Origin: Vibrio sp. 14G-20 | GTDB lineage: Bacteria > Pseudomonadota > Gammaproteobacteria > Enterobacterales > Vibrionaceae | Length of the DNA stretch: 64,000 nucleotides | NCBI RefSeq assembly: GCF_026241515.1 | Contig: NZ_JAPHPW010000008.1 | Coordinates: forward strand, 62,001-126,000 | Reading direction: 5' to 3' | Shown here: positions 1-8,883 of the stretch, in pieces | Layout: every line of letters starts with the position of its first letter | Position numbering within the stretch: position 1 is the stretch's first letter | Translations under genes and position numbers: made by a program | The notes under the pieces: model-generated | The model's database searches: none | What the model was told of the DNA's origin: nothing | Seen by the model: only the letters and a program-made list of their open reading frames with translations

Positions 1-1227
1 GATGTAGAGGGTCGTGACCTGCATACCAAACAATACCGAGAGTTGAGGTATTAACATTGGGATAGCGATAATGAAGCCCGGAACTTGCCACTTGTATTTG
101 ATTCTGTATTCGTGAGCAACCAACGCAAGTAACAGAGCGACTGAAGCTGCAATAAGACCAATCCATAAGCTTTGACCCACAGTACTCATGATGCCATCCC
201 ATTCGAACTCCCAGAAACGCATGCTGTAGCGGCTCGGCAGTAAATCAGGGAAGCGCCAACGCTGAGCAACACTCCAAATTACCATTAAAGGAATGATCAG
301 CAATGAAAGGCTAGCAAGCACTGTAAATACGGTTTTCCCCGGCAAGTTAGCTCCTGTTCGTCCTGAATACTGCCAAGTTCGAAAGTACTTAAGAACCGCC
401 CATTCAACTAAACGCGCCAAGGCGATGATCAACGAAGCTAAACCAAATAAAACGATGGCACCAGCAGCAGCTCGCGGAAGTAGGTTAAGATCAGCATCGT
501 TGAACCATTGCCATACCAAAACGGCAAAGGTCGGTGGGTTAGTTGGGCCAATGATCAGAGCAATATCGACAACCGAGACACTGTAAGCGAGTACCGCCAG
601 CATTGGGAATCTAAGCTTGGTAAACCATTGTGGGAAAATACATTTCCACCAGATCTGAGCTCGGCTATAACCTAGAGAAGCACTCACCTTAGTGATACGC
701 TCTACATCAATTTGTTGAAGTATCGAAATGCTCATCAACAACAAGAAAGGGACTTCTTTGAACGCTAACATGATGATGAGACCGAAAGCGTATGGGTCTT
801 TCACCAATAACGCTAATTCAGAGCTCGTAGCCGATTCGCCGAGCAAGTGATGTACAGCTCTTGCGCCAAGCCCCGTCGGACTGAACAGAAAAGCAAAGCC
901 GATAGCGAAAGCCACATGTGGAATGGCAAGCATTGGCGATAGTGTTAACTCTATCTTTCTCCAAAACTTGTTTCCCCAAGAGGCTTGAAGAATACAAAAG
1001 GTCAGGAAGCAGGCTATGTAGCTGCTTGCAATCGCCGAGCCTAGGCTTAAGCCAATAGAGTGCCAAGCCCCTTCCCATTGAAATACTTGGTCAAAACCGT
1101 TGAGTGTTGGCTCCTCTAAACCTAGGGGCGGGATGAAACTCAGTGACGAAGCCACCACTCCCGCTACCCCAGGAATGGTTGGGATAATGCACACAGCTAT
1201 AACAACAAAATATAGAGCACGTAGCAT
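1..1227 (-). CDS. ynjC: YnjC-like ABC transporter permease (partial, runs off the left edge)
   Basis: The minus strand reads open for 409 codons from an ATG at 1227 to base 1 with no stop, so the 3' end lies outside the window. The start is 5 nt after the stop of the binding-protein gene. The product is a hydrophobic multi-pass membrane protein. Around 600-690 it has an EAA-type loop (VSASLGYSRAQIWWK), the contact site for the ATPase in importer permeases. A second membrane block begins near 300, as expected of the fused two-unit YnjC permeases of about 510 residues. By family it would form the channel of an importer with YnjB and an ATPase YnjD that should lie further left. The substrate is not established. 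Confidence 0.85.
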   Translation of the reverse strand, partial: MLRALYFVVIAVCIIPTIPGVAGVVASSLSFIPPLGLEEPTLNGFDQVFQWEGAWHSIGLSLGSAIASSYIACFLTFCILQASWGNKFWRKIELTLSPMLAIPHVAFAIGFAFLFSPTGLGARAVHHLLGESATSSELALLVKDPYAFGLIIMLAFKEVPFLLLMSISILQQIDVERITKVSASLGYSRAQIWWKCIFPQWFTKLRFPMLAVLAYSVSVVDIALIIGPTNPPTFAVLVWQWFNDADLNLLPRAAAGAIVLFGLASLIIALARLVEWAVLKYFRTWQYSGRTGANLPGKTVFTVLASLSLLIIPLMVIWSVAQRWRFPDLLPSRYSMRFWEFEWDGIMSTVGQSLWIGLIAASVALLLALVAHEYRIKYKWQVPGFIIAIPMLIPQLSVLFGMQVTTLYI

Positions 1228-1232
1228 GAAGA

Positions 1233-2399
1233 CTAGTTACCGTATCGCTTAAGCCACTCTTTCTCGAGCGCGTTTTGCCAGCTTGGGTGTAGTTCATCAA
1301 CCGACTTAAATTGCTGAGTATTTTTAGCACTGCCAGTGAGGTATTTGCTGCTCAATACTGAAGGATCGCCCCAAACATTAAGGTCACCCTTGCGAGATTG
1401 CGCTTCTGGGCTCAATAAGAAGTTGATGGTCACTTGAGCGCCTGCAGTTGCATTGGCATTCCAAGGGATCGCAAGGAAGTGAATGTTAGATAAAGCGCCG
1501 CTTTCTAATGCAAAAGCCTTGGTGGTTTCCGCTAAACGGCCACTTGCTTGTGCTGAATACACAGAGTTTGGATTGAAGGTAATCGCGAGGTCGAGTTGTC
1601 CATCATCCAGAAGTTGGATGCTTTCTGATGTACCTGCTGGGAATTGTTTGCCACCGCGCCATGCCACTTTATGGAATTTATCTAAGTAAGCCCAAAGTGG
1701 CGCTGTTACCGCTTGGAAGTTATCTTCTGAAACCGGCTGAGCCAGCGCAGGGTTATTGTTTGTTAGTTCAATCAGTAGAGACTTAATGAAGCTCGTGCCA
1801 TGAAACTCTGGTGGACGAGGGTAGCTTAATCGGTTCGGGAAAGCCTGAGCGTAGCTCAACATCTCAGAGAATGATTGTGGTGGATTGTGCAGTGTTTCTT
1901 GGTCATGAATGAACACCAGTTGTCCCACGCCCCAGGGTGCTTCTAAGCCTTCTGTCGGCTCTGAGAAATCGACATCAATTGGCAGAGACTTATCGACATA
2001 CTGCCAATTTGGAAGTGATTCTGTAAATGGCCCAAACAATAGTGCGTTGTCTTTCATCGAGCGGAAGTTCTCGCCATTGATCCAGACGATATCGACGCTG
2101 CCTTCACTGTTCTTGCCTGCTGCTTTTTCAGCGAGCAGTCGAGTGGTGGTTTCCGCAATATCGGTTACTTTCACATGCTTTAACGTGACACCGTAGTCAC
2201 TTTGTAATTTCTTGCCTGCCCACTGTAGGTAACGATTGATCTCTTGGCTTCCGCCCCAAGCGTGAAAGTAGACAGTTTCTCCCTCTGCCTGCTGTTCAAT
2301 TTGGTTCCAGCTATCGGTTGATGTTGCTTCATCAGCATAAATGGTTGCGCTGTATGCAACGGTTGCCATGATTCCTAACGTACTTACTATCTTGTTCAT
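1233..2399 (-). CDS. ynjB: YnjB-like ABC transporter periplasmic substrate-binding protein
   Basis: This 388-residue protein has a signal peptide (MNKIVSTLGIMATVAYSATIYA) followed by an extracellular-solute-binding fold with motifs such as AWGGSQEINRYLQWAG and VDIVWINGENF. The length equals that of E. coli YnjB (COG4134). The ATG at 2399 was chosen because GGAAAAG sits just upstream and the signal peptide begins there. An in-frame ATG at 2411 is possible, and the longer open frame to 2498 lacks a start signal. It is the first gene of an operon with the permease that follows 5 nt later. It should deliver a ligand to that permease; the ligand is unknown. Confidence 0.85.
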   Translation of the reverse strand: MNKIVSTLGIMATVAYSATIYADEATSTDSWNQIEQQAEGETVYFHAWGGSQEINRYLQWAGKKLQSDYGVTLKHVKVTDIAETTTRLLAEKAAGKNSEGSVDIVWINGENFRSMKDNALLFGPFTESLPNWQYVDKSLPIDVDFSEPTEGLEAPWGVGQLVFIHDQETLHNPPQSFSEMLSYAQAFPNRLSYPRPPEFHGTSFIKSLLIELTNNNPALAQPVSEDNFQAVTAPLWAYLDKFHKVAWRGGKQFPAGTSESIQLLDDGQLDLAITFNPNSVYSAQASGRLAETTKAFALESGALSNIHFLAIPWNANATAGAQVTINFLLSPEAQSRKGDLNVWGDPSVLSSKYLTGSAKNTQQFKSVDELHPSWQNALEKEWLKRYGN

Positions 2400-2763
2400 A
2401 AACTTTTCCATTTGGTAGTGAACGGGCAAGAGCATTGTATTTTTGAACTCCCTAGGGCATGTTGACCTTTCGCGGTTAAATTTTGTTCGAAAGATCAACT
2501 CACCCTATTAGTTATTCTATCTGTTTCTGAAATAATTTCTAATTCAACAGTAAATTCAATCAATTACTAGGGGCCTTTGCCATCCTACGAACAGACCGTT
2601 AAAGCGGTGAATTAATTGCATCTAAATGAGGTTTTTTTGATATTTATTGGAGGTTGGTACGAAAAGAAGGCGATAAGTAGCGTTTTTAATGATTAGGTTT
2701 TGAGCAGGCAATAAAAAAGGAGCCTTGGGGCTCCTTAAATCAATATCAGATGTCGATGACGGA
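2400..2763. other. Intergenic region between ynjB and the META-domain gene
   Basis: This stretch has no convincing ORF. It is AT-rich and must hold the ynjB promoter on the minus strand, plus the terminator of the META-domain gene at its right end (listed separately). No operator could be assigned. Confidence 0.5.
2709..2737 (-). terminator. Rho-independent terminator of the META-domain lipoprotein gene
   Basis: On the minus strand AAGGAGCC and GGCTCCTT pair around a 4-nt loop and are followed by a run of T. It lies about 25 nt past the stop codon of the gene ending at 2764. Confidence 0.8.
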
Positions 2764-3210
2764 TTAGTTTACCCAGTCACGAATCGTGTACGTTAGCGTG
2801 TGTACATCGTTTTTCAGTACTAGCGTATCGTTTGTTAGGGTTACGTCGCTCCACTCGCTTAGAGTAGCAGAAACCGATTGTTCGATTTCCATCGCAGAGC
2901 CGTGACACATTTTCATTGTCATGCCCATTTGCTTGATACGGAATTGACCGTCTTTCAATTCGCCTTGACCGAAGAAGTTGTTACAACCAGCCATGCCGTT
3001 CGCAGTCATTTTTTCGCCGATCTCTAGACGAGGAGTTGCTTGGTCTTCGCTTTTCACAATGTCCTTGCCATCAATTTGTGCAAGTTCCCAATTATGGTGC
3101 TGTAGATCGGTTGGTGTTACTTGCATCGCGTTGTCACCTGTTGTTGCGCATGCTGCTAGCAGCATAGGTAAAGCGGCTACTGCTAGTAATTTTTTTGAAC
3201 TAAACTTCAT
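2764..3210 (-). CDS. META-domain (HslJ-like) lipoprotein
   Basis: This is a 148-residue lipoprotein. The signal peptide ends in a lipobox (LLAAC, Cys21). A META/HslJ domain follows, recognised from HNWELAQIDGK, MAGCNNFFGQ and the late MKMC segment. HslJ-like proteins sit in the envelope, and E. coli HslJ is linked to heat shock and novobiocin resistance. The biochemical role is not known. The start at 3210 has GGAG upstream and begins the signal peptide; the open frame extends further but without a plausible start. It is a single-gene unit with its own terminator, divergent from the DUF1289 gene. Confidence 0.85.
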   Translation of the reverse strand: MKFSSKKLLAVAALPMLLAACATTGDNAMQVTPTDLQHHNWELAQIDGKDIVKSEDQATPRLEIGEKMTANGMAGCNNFFGQGELKDGQFRIKQMGMTMKMCHGSAMEIEQSVSATLSEWSDVTLTNDTLVLKNDVHTLTYTIRDWVN

Positions 3211-3398
3211 ATTATAAGGCTCCAAAGGAAAGAACGAAGTTACCGAATAAGTGTAACTTGATGGGCTCAAAGTATAGTTTACAAAACACTATATGTGTCA
3301 GTATAAGGTCATAGTTTAGTATGGATTTCATGAGCTAGGCGACAAATTAATCGCTTATTTTTGAGAGAGTAAGCGTAATTTTGAATGTGTAAGGAGGC

Positions 3399-3662
3399 AT
3401 GGTGGAGCAGTTAGAGTTTTTCCAAGTTCCAAGCCCTTGCGTTGGGGTTTGTTCAAGCGATGACAAAGGCTATTGCAATGGTTGTATGCGCAAAAGAGAA
3501 GAGCGCTTTAATTGGATGTCGATGACACCGTCAGAACAATTGCACGTGATAAAGCTGTGTCGCCAGCGCTATAGAAGAAAAATAATGAAGCAAAAAAACT
3601 TGGCTGGTAAGCAGGTCGATGAAGAGGGAAATACAAGTCCCCAAAGAGATCTTTTTGGCTAA
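3399..3662 (+). CDS. DUF1289 small cysteine-rich protein
   Basis: This 87-residue protein carries the DUF1289 signature: four cysteines (C14, C18, C26, C29) in PSPCVGVCSSDDKGYCNGC, followed by RKREERFNW. The cysteine spacing suggests a small metal-binding knuckle. The family is common in proteobacteria, often beside fumarylacetoacetase or unrelated genes, and has no assigned function. A strong AAGGAGG precedes the ATG. The C-terminal tail is basic, then acidic and variable. Confidence 0.85.
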   Translation: MVEQLEFFQVPSPCVGVCSSDDKGYCNGCMRKREERFNWMSMTPSEQLHVIKLCRQRYRRKIMKQKNLAGKQVDEEGNTSPQRDLFG

Positions 3663-3738
3663 AGAGGAAGTATTTAGATTTTATTTAACTCCGAAGTAAC
3701 TATTACTTTACATAATGGTTGGGGTGTAATATTAAGGT

Positions 3739-3754
3739 AGGTACTTTTGTACCT
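3739..3754. promoter_or_regulatory. Perfect inverted repeat AGGTAC-tttt-GTACCT upstream of a 55-residue ORF
   Basis: Six-base arms flank a 4-nt loop, 17 nt upstream of the ATG at 3772 and just before the ribosome binding site. It could be an operator or an RNA hairpin in the leader. Confidence 0.35.
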
Positions 3755-3771
3755 GAAGGAGTGGTGTCGGT

Positions 3772-3939
3772 ATGAATAAAAAGAACGTAAAACTCAAAAA
3801 AGAGCCAGTCAAAGCACTGGACCGAAAACCGATCGGGGCAAAAGATGACCCTGAAGAGACTCCGCGTGATTGGCATTCGATGTCAGAAGAAGAACGAATG
3901 GAAATCCTTTCTCACCTCTCAGACATGCCTTTTCAATAA
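3772..3939 (+). CDS. Small hypothetical protein (55 aa)
   Basis: The ORF runs ATG to TAA (56 codons) with GAAGGAG about 10 nt upstream. The N-terminus is lysine-rich (MNKKNVKLKKEPVKAL). The C-terminal half is acidic with a compact motif, DWHSMSEEERMEILSHLSDMPF, that looks like a short amphipathic helix. I do not recognise the family. The codon usage and ribosome binding site make it a credible gene. It lies between the DUF1289 gene and the convergent thiamine-binding-family gene. Confidence 0.55.
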   Translation: MNKKNVKLKKEPVKALDRKPIGAKDDPEETPRDWHSMSEEERMEILSHLSDMPFQ

Positions 3940-3996
3940 CACCACTGGTTCTTCAGAGTCTTTCTTAAAGCTCAGCTTTCTGAAATAAACATATTA

Positions 3997-4299
3997 TTAA
4001 ACAAACATGTGATTCGCTTTCGTTACACCACGATGATACGTGCAAAATGTATCATCGGCTTCGGTGGTTTTACTGTGAATCTTAATGTTTGTGATCACTT
4101 CTACAGCCCCTGCATCGTAGCAAGCTTGTTCTGCCTTTTTAACGATATCGAGTAATTGGTTGAGTTCACCTTTCATCGTGGTTTCCATCGCACCGACTTG
4201 GAAAGGTACATCGGCAGCTTTCACAACTTCAATGGCTCTATCAACCACTTCGAAGTTGTTGCCTTCTTTAACGCGAGGTATCACTTGGAAGGCAACCAT
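3997..4299 (-). CDS. MTH1187/YkoF-type thiamine-binding family protein
   Basis: This 100-residue protein belongs to the PF01910 thiamine-binding (former DUF77) family. It starts MVAFQVIPR and has VDRAIEVV, FQVGAMETTMKGEL and a final FCTYHRGVTKANHMFV segment. Members form small ferredoxin-like oligomers, and some bind thiamine or related pyrimidines; the ligand here is unproven. I use the ATG at 4299, which gives the family's usual length and has AAGAAG upstream. A GTG at 4329 would add ten charged residues. Confidence 0.8.
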   Translation of the reverse strand: MVAFQVIPRVKEGNNFEVVDRAIEVVKAADVPFQVGAMETTMKGELNQLLDIVKKAEQACYDAGAVEVITNIKIHSKTTEADDTFCTYHRGVTKANHMFV

Positions 4300-4426
4300 C
4301 ACTTCTTTTTCTCTTTTTAACTCAGACACTTTCTGCTTACTCTAGGATAGGGAATTGTTGCAGATGATAGGTTAATGCGGAGACGAATTCTACAGCGGTT
4401 ATGCTGGTTGGATTACTCTCGTTGTC

Positions 4427-4648
4427 CTACTTGTTACCCCAGTGGTCGCTTACCCAACCACCTATGTGCTCATCAAAATGACTGCCACTGAACCTCTGGT
4501 TGCGTTCAACCGAAGTATCACAATCATCTTTATTATCTATTAGGGTTTGTATGTAGTTTGCCATCGGGTCATTAGAATGTTGACGATCTCGGCGGGTTGC
4601 CACTTCCTTAATCAGTTGTAATCGATATGTAGAGCTAGCACGTTTCAT
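4427..4648 (-). CDS. Small hypothetical protein (73 aa)
   Basis: The ORF has a very good ribosome binding site (AGGAGGTCATTGAA before the ATG). The protein is soluble, basic at the N-terminus (MKRASSTYRLQLIKEVATRRDRQ) and acidic and aromatic at the C-terminus (FDEHIGGWVSDHWGNK). No family was recognised. It forms a single-gene unit on the minus strand with an AT-rich upstream region. Confidence 0.6.
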   Translation of the reverse strand: MKRASSTYRLQLIKEVATRRDRQHSNDPMANYIQTLIDNKDDCDTSVERNQRFSGSHFDEHIGGWVSDHWGNK

Positions 4649-4837
4649 TTCAATGACCTCCTGTTGTAGACACTAATAGAAAAATCTAGTTGCCAGACAT
4701 AGGGACGTCAACGTGATTTAAGAGTATTTTTTTTGAGCAACCAAGAATCAATACGTTGGCATCATAATTCACAAAAGTGTCATTTAAGTTGGCAACTTTA
4801 GGGAAGTTTTTAGGTGTGAATTTATGTTTTGTTGCAT

Positions 4838-4864
4838 ATAAAAAAGCCCAGTACAAACTGGGCT
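4838..4864 (-). terminator. Rho-independent terminator of the DEAD-box helicase gene
   Basis: AGCCCAGT and ACTGGGCT form a perfect 8-bp stem with loop acaa. On the minus strand this is followed by a T run. It lies 40 nt past the helicase stop codon. Confidence 0.85.
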
Positions 4865-4901
4865 GACCATTCTATTTCTGGTTGCTTAGAGCTATTTCTG
4901 G

Positions 4902-6140
4902 TTACTTGGAGCTATTTGGTTTGCTTTTAAATTGCTTAATGCTCTTCTTTTTGGCTGTTCTTCGATTGGCCATTTTATCTTTAGGTGGACGCTTGCGAGC
5001 GGTCGCTTCAGATGCAGGTTTATCTGTAACAGGGAAACCTTCCAATGGTTGCAGCACTAACGGCTTATTGGTCAAGGTGCGAATCGCATTGAGGTAGTCA
5101 GTTTCGCTGTGGCTAACCAGAGAGATCGCGCAGCCAGTACTTCCTGCTCTTGCTGTACGACCAACGCGGTGTACGTAAGTTGCTGAGTGAGAAGGTAATT
5201 CGAAGTTAATTACGACAGGTAACTGATCAATATGAATGCCTCTAGCCATCACGTCTGTCGCGATAAGCACACGAGTCTCGCCATTTTTGAAACTTTCTAA
5301 TGCTTGCTCTCGTTCTTCTTGGCTCTTATTTCCATGTAACGCACTCACACTGATTTTGGCTTTATTCAATCGTTTGGTTAATGCATCGGCATTGTCTTTT
5401 GCGCCAATAAATACCAATACTTGCGGCCATGTGTGTTGATTGAGTAGTGCGATGAGCGCTTGAGCTTTACTGCCTTTGTTCACTAAATACAGGGTTTCTT
5501 CAATAGCCGCGACCACGCTGTTTTCTTGGTGTGTCGTGACTTTAACTGGATTTGAAAGAAGCTCTTCCGCCTGACCTACTAACTCAGGCGGAAGTGTCGC
5601 AGAGAACAACAGTGACTGACGTTTACTTGGTAGTGCTGCAGTAATCGCTTGAATATCTGGCCAAAAGCCCATGTCGATCAGGCGGTCGGCTTCATCAAGA
5701 ACCAATGATGAGCACAGAGCTACATCCAGTTCATCACTTTTGATTAAAGCGAGTAAGCGGCCCGGTGTGGCGATGGCTAATTGTGGTTTAGTCGATAATT
5801 GTTGCTGTTGATCATCAGTATTCACGCCGCCCGTTAGCGTTACCAATTTGATATTGAGCGTTGTCGCGATCGGCTCTAAAGATTTGGTCACTTGAGATGC
5901 AAGTTCACGGGTTGGAACAATGATCAGTGCTTGCAGTTCATTTACATCTTGGTTGATGTTATTCAGTAAAGGTAAGCCGAATGCCAATGTTTTACCGCTG
6001 CCCGTTTGAGCCAATGCAAGTACGTCTTTCCCCGCAATAATGGTAGGAATTACCGCTTGCTGTATTTCTGTCGGCTTATTGAATTGAGATGGGAGCGCGG
6101 AAACGGTTTTTGCGTTAAGGGTTAGGCTAGCAAATGACAT
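4902..6140 (-). CDS. DEAD-box ATP-dependent RNA helicase
   Basis: This 412-residue helicase contains the Q motif (PTEIQ, 23-27), Walker A (AQTGSGKT, 44-51), PTRELA (76-81), TPGR, DEAD (149-152), SAT (180-182) and the C-terminal RecA half with ATDVMARGIHI and YVHRVGRTARAG. A short lysine/arginine-rich tail (RKRPPKDKMANRRTAKKK) should help it bind RNA, as in RhlE-type proteins involved in ribosome assembly or RNA turnover. The ATG at 6140 was chosen over an upstream TTG at 6158. The subgroup (RhlE-like) is inferred from size and tail only. Confidence 0.92.
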   Translation of the reverse strand: MSFASLTLNAKTVSALPSQFNKPTEIQQAVIPTIIAGKDVLALAQTGSGKTLAFGLPLLNNINQDVNELQALIIVPTRELASQVTKSLEPIATTLNIKLVTLTGGVNTDDQQQQLSTKPQLAIATPGRLLALIKSDELDVALCSSLVLDEADRLIDMGFWPDIQAITAALPSKRQSLLFSATLPPELVGQAEELLSNPVKVTTHQENSVVAAIEETLYLVNKGSKAQALIALLNQHTWPQVLVFIGAKDNADALTKRLNKAKISVSALHGNKSQEEREQALESFKNGETRVLIATDVMARGIHIDQLPVVINFELPSHSATYVHRVGRTARAGSTGCAISLVSHSETDYLNAIRTLTNKPLVLQPLEGFPVTDKPASEATARKRPPKDKMANRRTAKKKSIKQFKSKPNSSK

Positions 6141-6349
6141 AAATGAACCAAGTATCAAAAGGGAGGTGGAGTCTAACAGGGCTACAAATGTTAGAGAATC
6201 AGTTTTGTATGTTAGACGATAAACACATTCATTATACGCGCGAATTATGTCTGTTAGCCATACGCGATAATTAAGCGTTTATCATATTGTAATGGCACTG
6301 AATGGACGTACAATGTCCGCCCTAAAAATGTTCATGAAATGAGAACGAA

Positions 6350-6976
6350 ATGAGTTGGGACAGTATCTGGCTGTTTATTGTTATCGTGTTTTTTATTGCC
6401 ATTATCCCGGGCCCAAATGCGCTGTTGGTATTAAGCACAGCCTTAACTCAAAGGAAGCTGTTCGCATTTGTGAACGTGTTGGGCGTGTCATGTGGTTTCT
6501 TTTTTCATGCCTTTATCTCGGCCAACGGCATAAGCCTATTACTGTCGAACACTCCCATGGCCTTTGAAGGGCTAAAGTGGGCAGGGGTTTTGTATCTTGT
6601 CTGGCTTGGGTATAACCATTTTCGTGCGGCGCTGCGCGCTCAAGAGGGCGTGCTCTCTGTGGTCAGTGCATCGGGAAGTAAGCTTTATAACCAATTTTTC
6701 AAAGGGCTTCTCACTAATCTACTGAATCCTAAAATTGTTCTGTTTTATCTTTCTATATTCCCTCAATTTGTTTCAACAGATACGATTGTGACAGACAGTT
6801 TGATACTCGGTGCAATTCAAGTGTCAGTGGTGTCGATGTGGTTCTTAGTTGTGATCTTAATGGCGGATACCTTTAAGCGCTTGTTAGTTCAAAAGCGCAC
6901 CTCGCAAATGATGAACATTGTGTGCGGGATTCTATTCGTGGGCTTCAGCGTTCAGTTGGCATTGTTTCAGCTTTAG
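6350..6976 (+). CDS. LysE/RhtB-family amino acid exporter
   Basis: This 208-residue membrane protein starts MSWDSIWLFIVIVFFIAIIPGPNALLVLSTAL. The PGPN motif in the first helix is typical of the LysE/RhtB superfamily. There are about six hydrophobic segments, and NLLNPKIVLFYLSIFPQFV matches the conserved mid-region. Members export amino acids or their analogues across the inner membrane. The substrate cannot be told from sequence. It is divergent from the helicase gene and followed by a small tandem repeat. Confidence 0.9.
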   Translation: MSWDSIWLFIVIVFFIAIIPGPNALLVLSTALTQRKLFAFVNVLGVSCGFFFHAFISANGISLLLSNTPMAFEGLKWAGVLYLVWLGYNHFRAALRAQEGVLSVVSASGSKLYNQFFKGLLTNLLNPKIVLFYLSIFPQFVSTDTIVTDSLILGAIQVSVVSMWFLVVILMADTFKRLLVQKRTSQMMNIVCGILFVGFSVQLALFQL

Positions 6977-7015
6977 GGTGCGACGCGAAGAATTGGGTTT
7001 TTAGCTATTGGCTCA

Positions 7016-7080
7016 GTTCATTTCCGGCTTAGTTCTCGTTTCCATCTTAGTTTTCATTTCCGATTCAGTTTTCATTTTTT
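7016..7080. repeat. Imperfect 18-bp tandem repeat, about 3.6 copies
   Basis: Units start at 7016, 7032, 7050 and 7068 and follow the pattern GTTYTCRTTTCCRWYTYA. The first unit is 16 bp and the last is truncated into a T run. It lies directly after the LysE-type gene and reads as a pyrimidine-rich array on the plus strand. Confidence 0.7.
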
Positions 7081-7243
7081 ACTGAATGCTAAGCAATCCG
7101 TGTTTCTCTGTATAAATCTCTAAAGCATTGGCTCGGAAAGTCGATATAATAATTAGCTATCAATTTGATGAATGTGTTTGTTTAAAACCAATTGAAGCTA
7201 CAGCCTATTGCTTGACCGAAATAACAGAGACAGGGAGTCACTA

Positions 7244-7600
7244 ATGCGTGAAGATTCATTCACCCAGAAACGCAAATATTACCGCTTAAAGTACCCTCAA
7301 AAGGCACGTCCGGTGATGCGAATTAAGGATGAGCTTTTTCATGTCAGCGAAGTTTCTGAAAAGGGTGTACGCCTGATGATGCGTAACATCATTCCGGTTT
7401 ATCGTGGCTTTTCAATGGCTGGTACCTTGAGGTTGCATGACAATAACAGTATCGATGTTAGTGGTGCTGTATTGAGACAAGAGGGCGATGAAGTGATCGT
7501 TCAGTTATCACAAGGCCCAAGCTTCAAAGATATGGTGTCTGAACAAAGGCATATTAGGCAAAGATACCCGGTATTTTTTGCAAGCTTAAGAGTGGCTTAA
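7244..7600 (+). CDS. PilZ-domain c-di-GMP-binding protein
   Basis: This 118-residue protein is a stand-alone PilZ domain. The arginine motif RKYYR (10-14) lies at the N-terminus, and the second motif appears as EVSEKG (36-41), with glutamate where aspartate or asparagine is usual. PilZ proteins bind cyclic di-GMP and adjust motility, biofilm or secretion through partner proteins. The ATG at 7244 has GGGAG seven bases upstream; the open frame extends to a TTG at 7208 without a good signal. Monocistronic, with a strong terminator. Confidence 0.85.
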   Translation: MREDSFTQKRKYYRLKYPQKARPVMRIKDELFHVSEVSEKGVRLMMRNIIPVYRGFSMAGTLRLHDNNSIDVSGAVLRQEGDEVIVQLSQGPSFKDMVSEQRHIRQRYPVFFASLRVA

Positions 7601-7657
7601 AATCGACTGACGTTAGATTCCTTAAGGCGCAAATCGCTCATTCTAAGCAGAGATTAA

Positions 7658-7689
7658 AAAGCCCAGCACTTTCACAAGTGCTGGGCTTT
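7658..7689. terminator. Bidirectional Rho-independent terminator
   Basis: A 14-bp perfect stem (AAAGCCCAGCACTT / AAGTGCTGGGCTTT) with loop TCAC and T-rich flanks on both strands. It separates the convergent PilZ and carboxypeptidase genes. Confidence 0.9.
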
Positions 7690-7758
7690 GTTTTATCTAT
7701 AGCCCAGATTCTTATAAACCAAAGGCGATACAGGTAAAGCTAATGAGCTTAGTTCGCC

Positions 7759-8883
7759 TTATAGCTCGTCTACTGTTGCCCAAACCGCAGCTAGCATGTC
7801 GTGACCAAACGCGACACTTCGCTCTGGAGACCAGCCGTAAAGTTCGTCAGCGTGACTGATGTGATCTTTAAATGGCATTTCGACGGTGTAAGCCAAACAC
7901 TTGAACTGCTCACCAATCCAGTTTGTGCCAACTGTCATGTTTGCTTTGCCTGGTTCGTCTTTATCGTAACCAAATTCATCTTGGAACTCTGGCGTGATAG
8001 TGAGCAGTGCTTGCTTGAAGTGATTTTCTAGCTTCGCGATGCGCTCGTTGTAAGAAGGTGTGCCTTCGCTACCTGCTACAAAGTTATATGGAATCGCTTC
8101 GTCGCCATGAATATCTAGACATAGGTCAACGCCCGTCTCTAGCATACGCTCGCGAACAAGGAATACCTCTGGGCTGCGTTCCATAGAAGGTGATTGCCAT
8201 TCGCGGTTCAGGTTTACGCCAATCGCGTTAGTTCGCAGGTGACCGCGGATGCTGCCATCTGGGTTCATGTTTGGTACAACGCGGAACACAACGCAGTCTA
8301 GCAGAGAGCGACCAACCGTATCTGTTTCATCAAGTAGGCGTTGTAGCAGACCTTCGATCAGCCATTCAGCCATCGTCTCGCCAGGGTGTTGGCGACCAAT
8401 AACCCAGATGTTTTTCTTCTCTTCACTTGGCTCACCGATAGTTAGCAAAGTGATGTCGTTGTTGTCTAGCGTGTGGCCTAGAGTTTCAAGCTTACAAGCA
8501 GGGTGCGTTTGAGCACTGTGCAGAAGATCTTGGTGACGATCGTATGAGTACGGTGCGAAGTACGTGAAGTACATTGAATCGTGTTCAGGGATGATATCAA
8601 AGCTTAATGTATCGCCATCGAACTGAGATGGGATACGGAACCACTCTTCACGGTCATACGATGCAACCACATCGTAGTCTTTCCAACCTTCAGGGTAGGC
8701 AGATGTTGCCAATTGACCGATTTCAAAGTGGTGAGCTTGTTGAGCTTCACTTTCTAAGCGGAAGTGAAACCACTGAGAGATTTCAGTTTGGTAGTCTGCT
8801 GGGATAGTCAGTTGAATGTTTTGTGGTGAATCTGCTGAAACGACGTGAATGTTGCCGCTTTCGAAATTGCTGAAAATTTTCAT
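7759..8883 (-). CDS. M14-family zinc carboxypeptidase (cytosolic, AGTPBP/Nna1-like)
   Basis: This 374-residue protein has a beta-sandwich N-terminal domain and an M14 peptidase domain. The zinc ligands are in GRQHPGET (H166, E169) and DIHGDE (H259), and the catalytic Glu is in VEMPFKD (E335). The substrate-pocket segment NPDGSIRG...GVNLNREW is present. There is no signal peptide, consistent with the cytosolic subgroup, some eukaryotic members of which remove glutamates from tubulin; bacterial substrates are unknown. The ATG at 8883 gives the family-like start MKIFSNFESGNIHVV. Confidence 0.9.
   Translation of the reverse strand: MKIFSNFESGNIHVVSADSPQNIQLTIPADYQTEISQWFHFRLESEAQQAHHFEIGQLATSAYPEGWKDYDVVASYDREEWFRIPSQFDGDTLSFDIIPEHDSMYFTYFAPYSYDRHQDLLHSAQTHPACKLETLGHTLDNNDITLLTIGEPSEEKKNIWVIGRQHPGETMAEWLIEGLLQRLLDETDTVGRSLLDCVVFRVVPNMNPDGSIRGHLRTNAIGVNLNREWQSPSMERSPEVFLVRERMLETGVDLCLDIHGDEAIPYNFVAGSEGTPSYNERIAKLENHFKQALLTITPEFQDEFGYDKDEPGKANMTVGTNWIGEQFKCLAYTVEMPFKDHISHADELYGWSPERSVAFGHDMLAAVWATVDEL

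Noticed and set aside
818..1330. Two minus-strand ORFs in other frames suggesting the permease gene is broken
   Set aside because: Reading the third minus frame from 1227 to base 1 gives an uninterrupted permease; the shorter ORFs are out-of-frame shadows.
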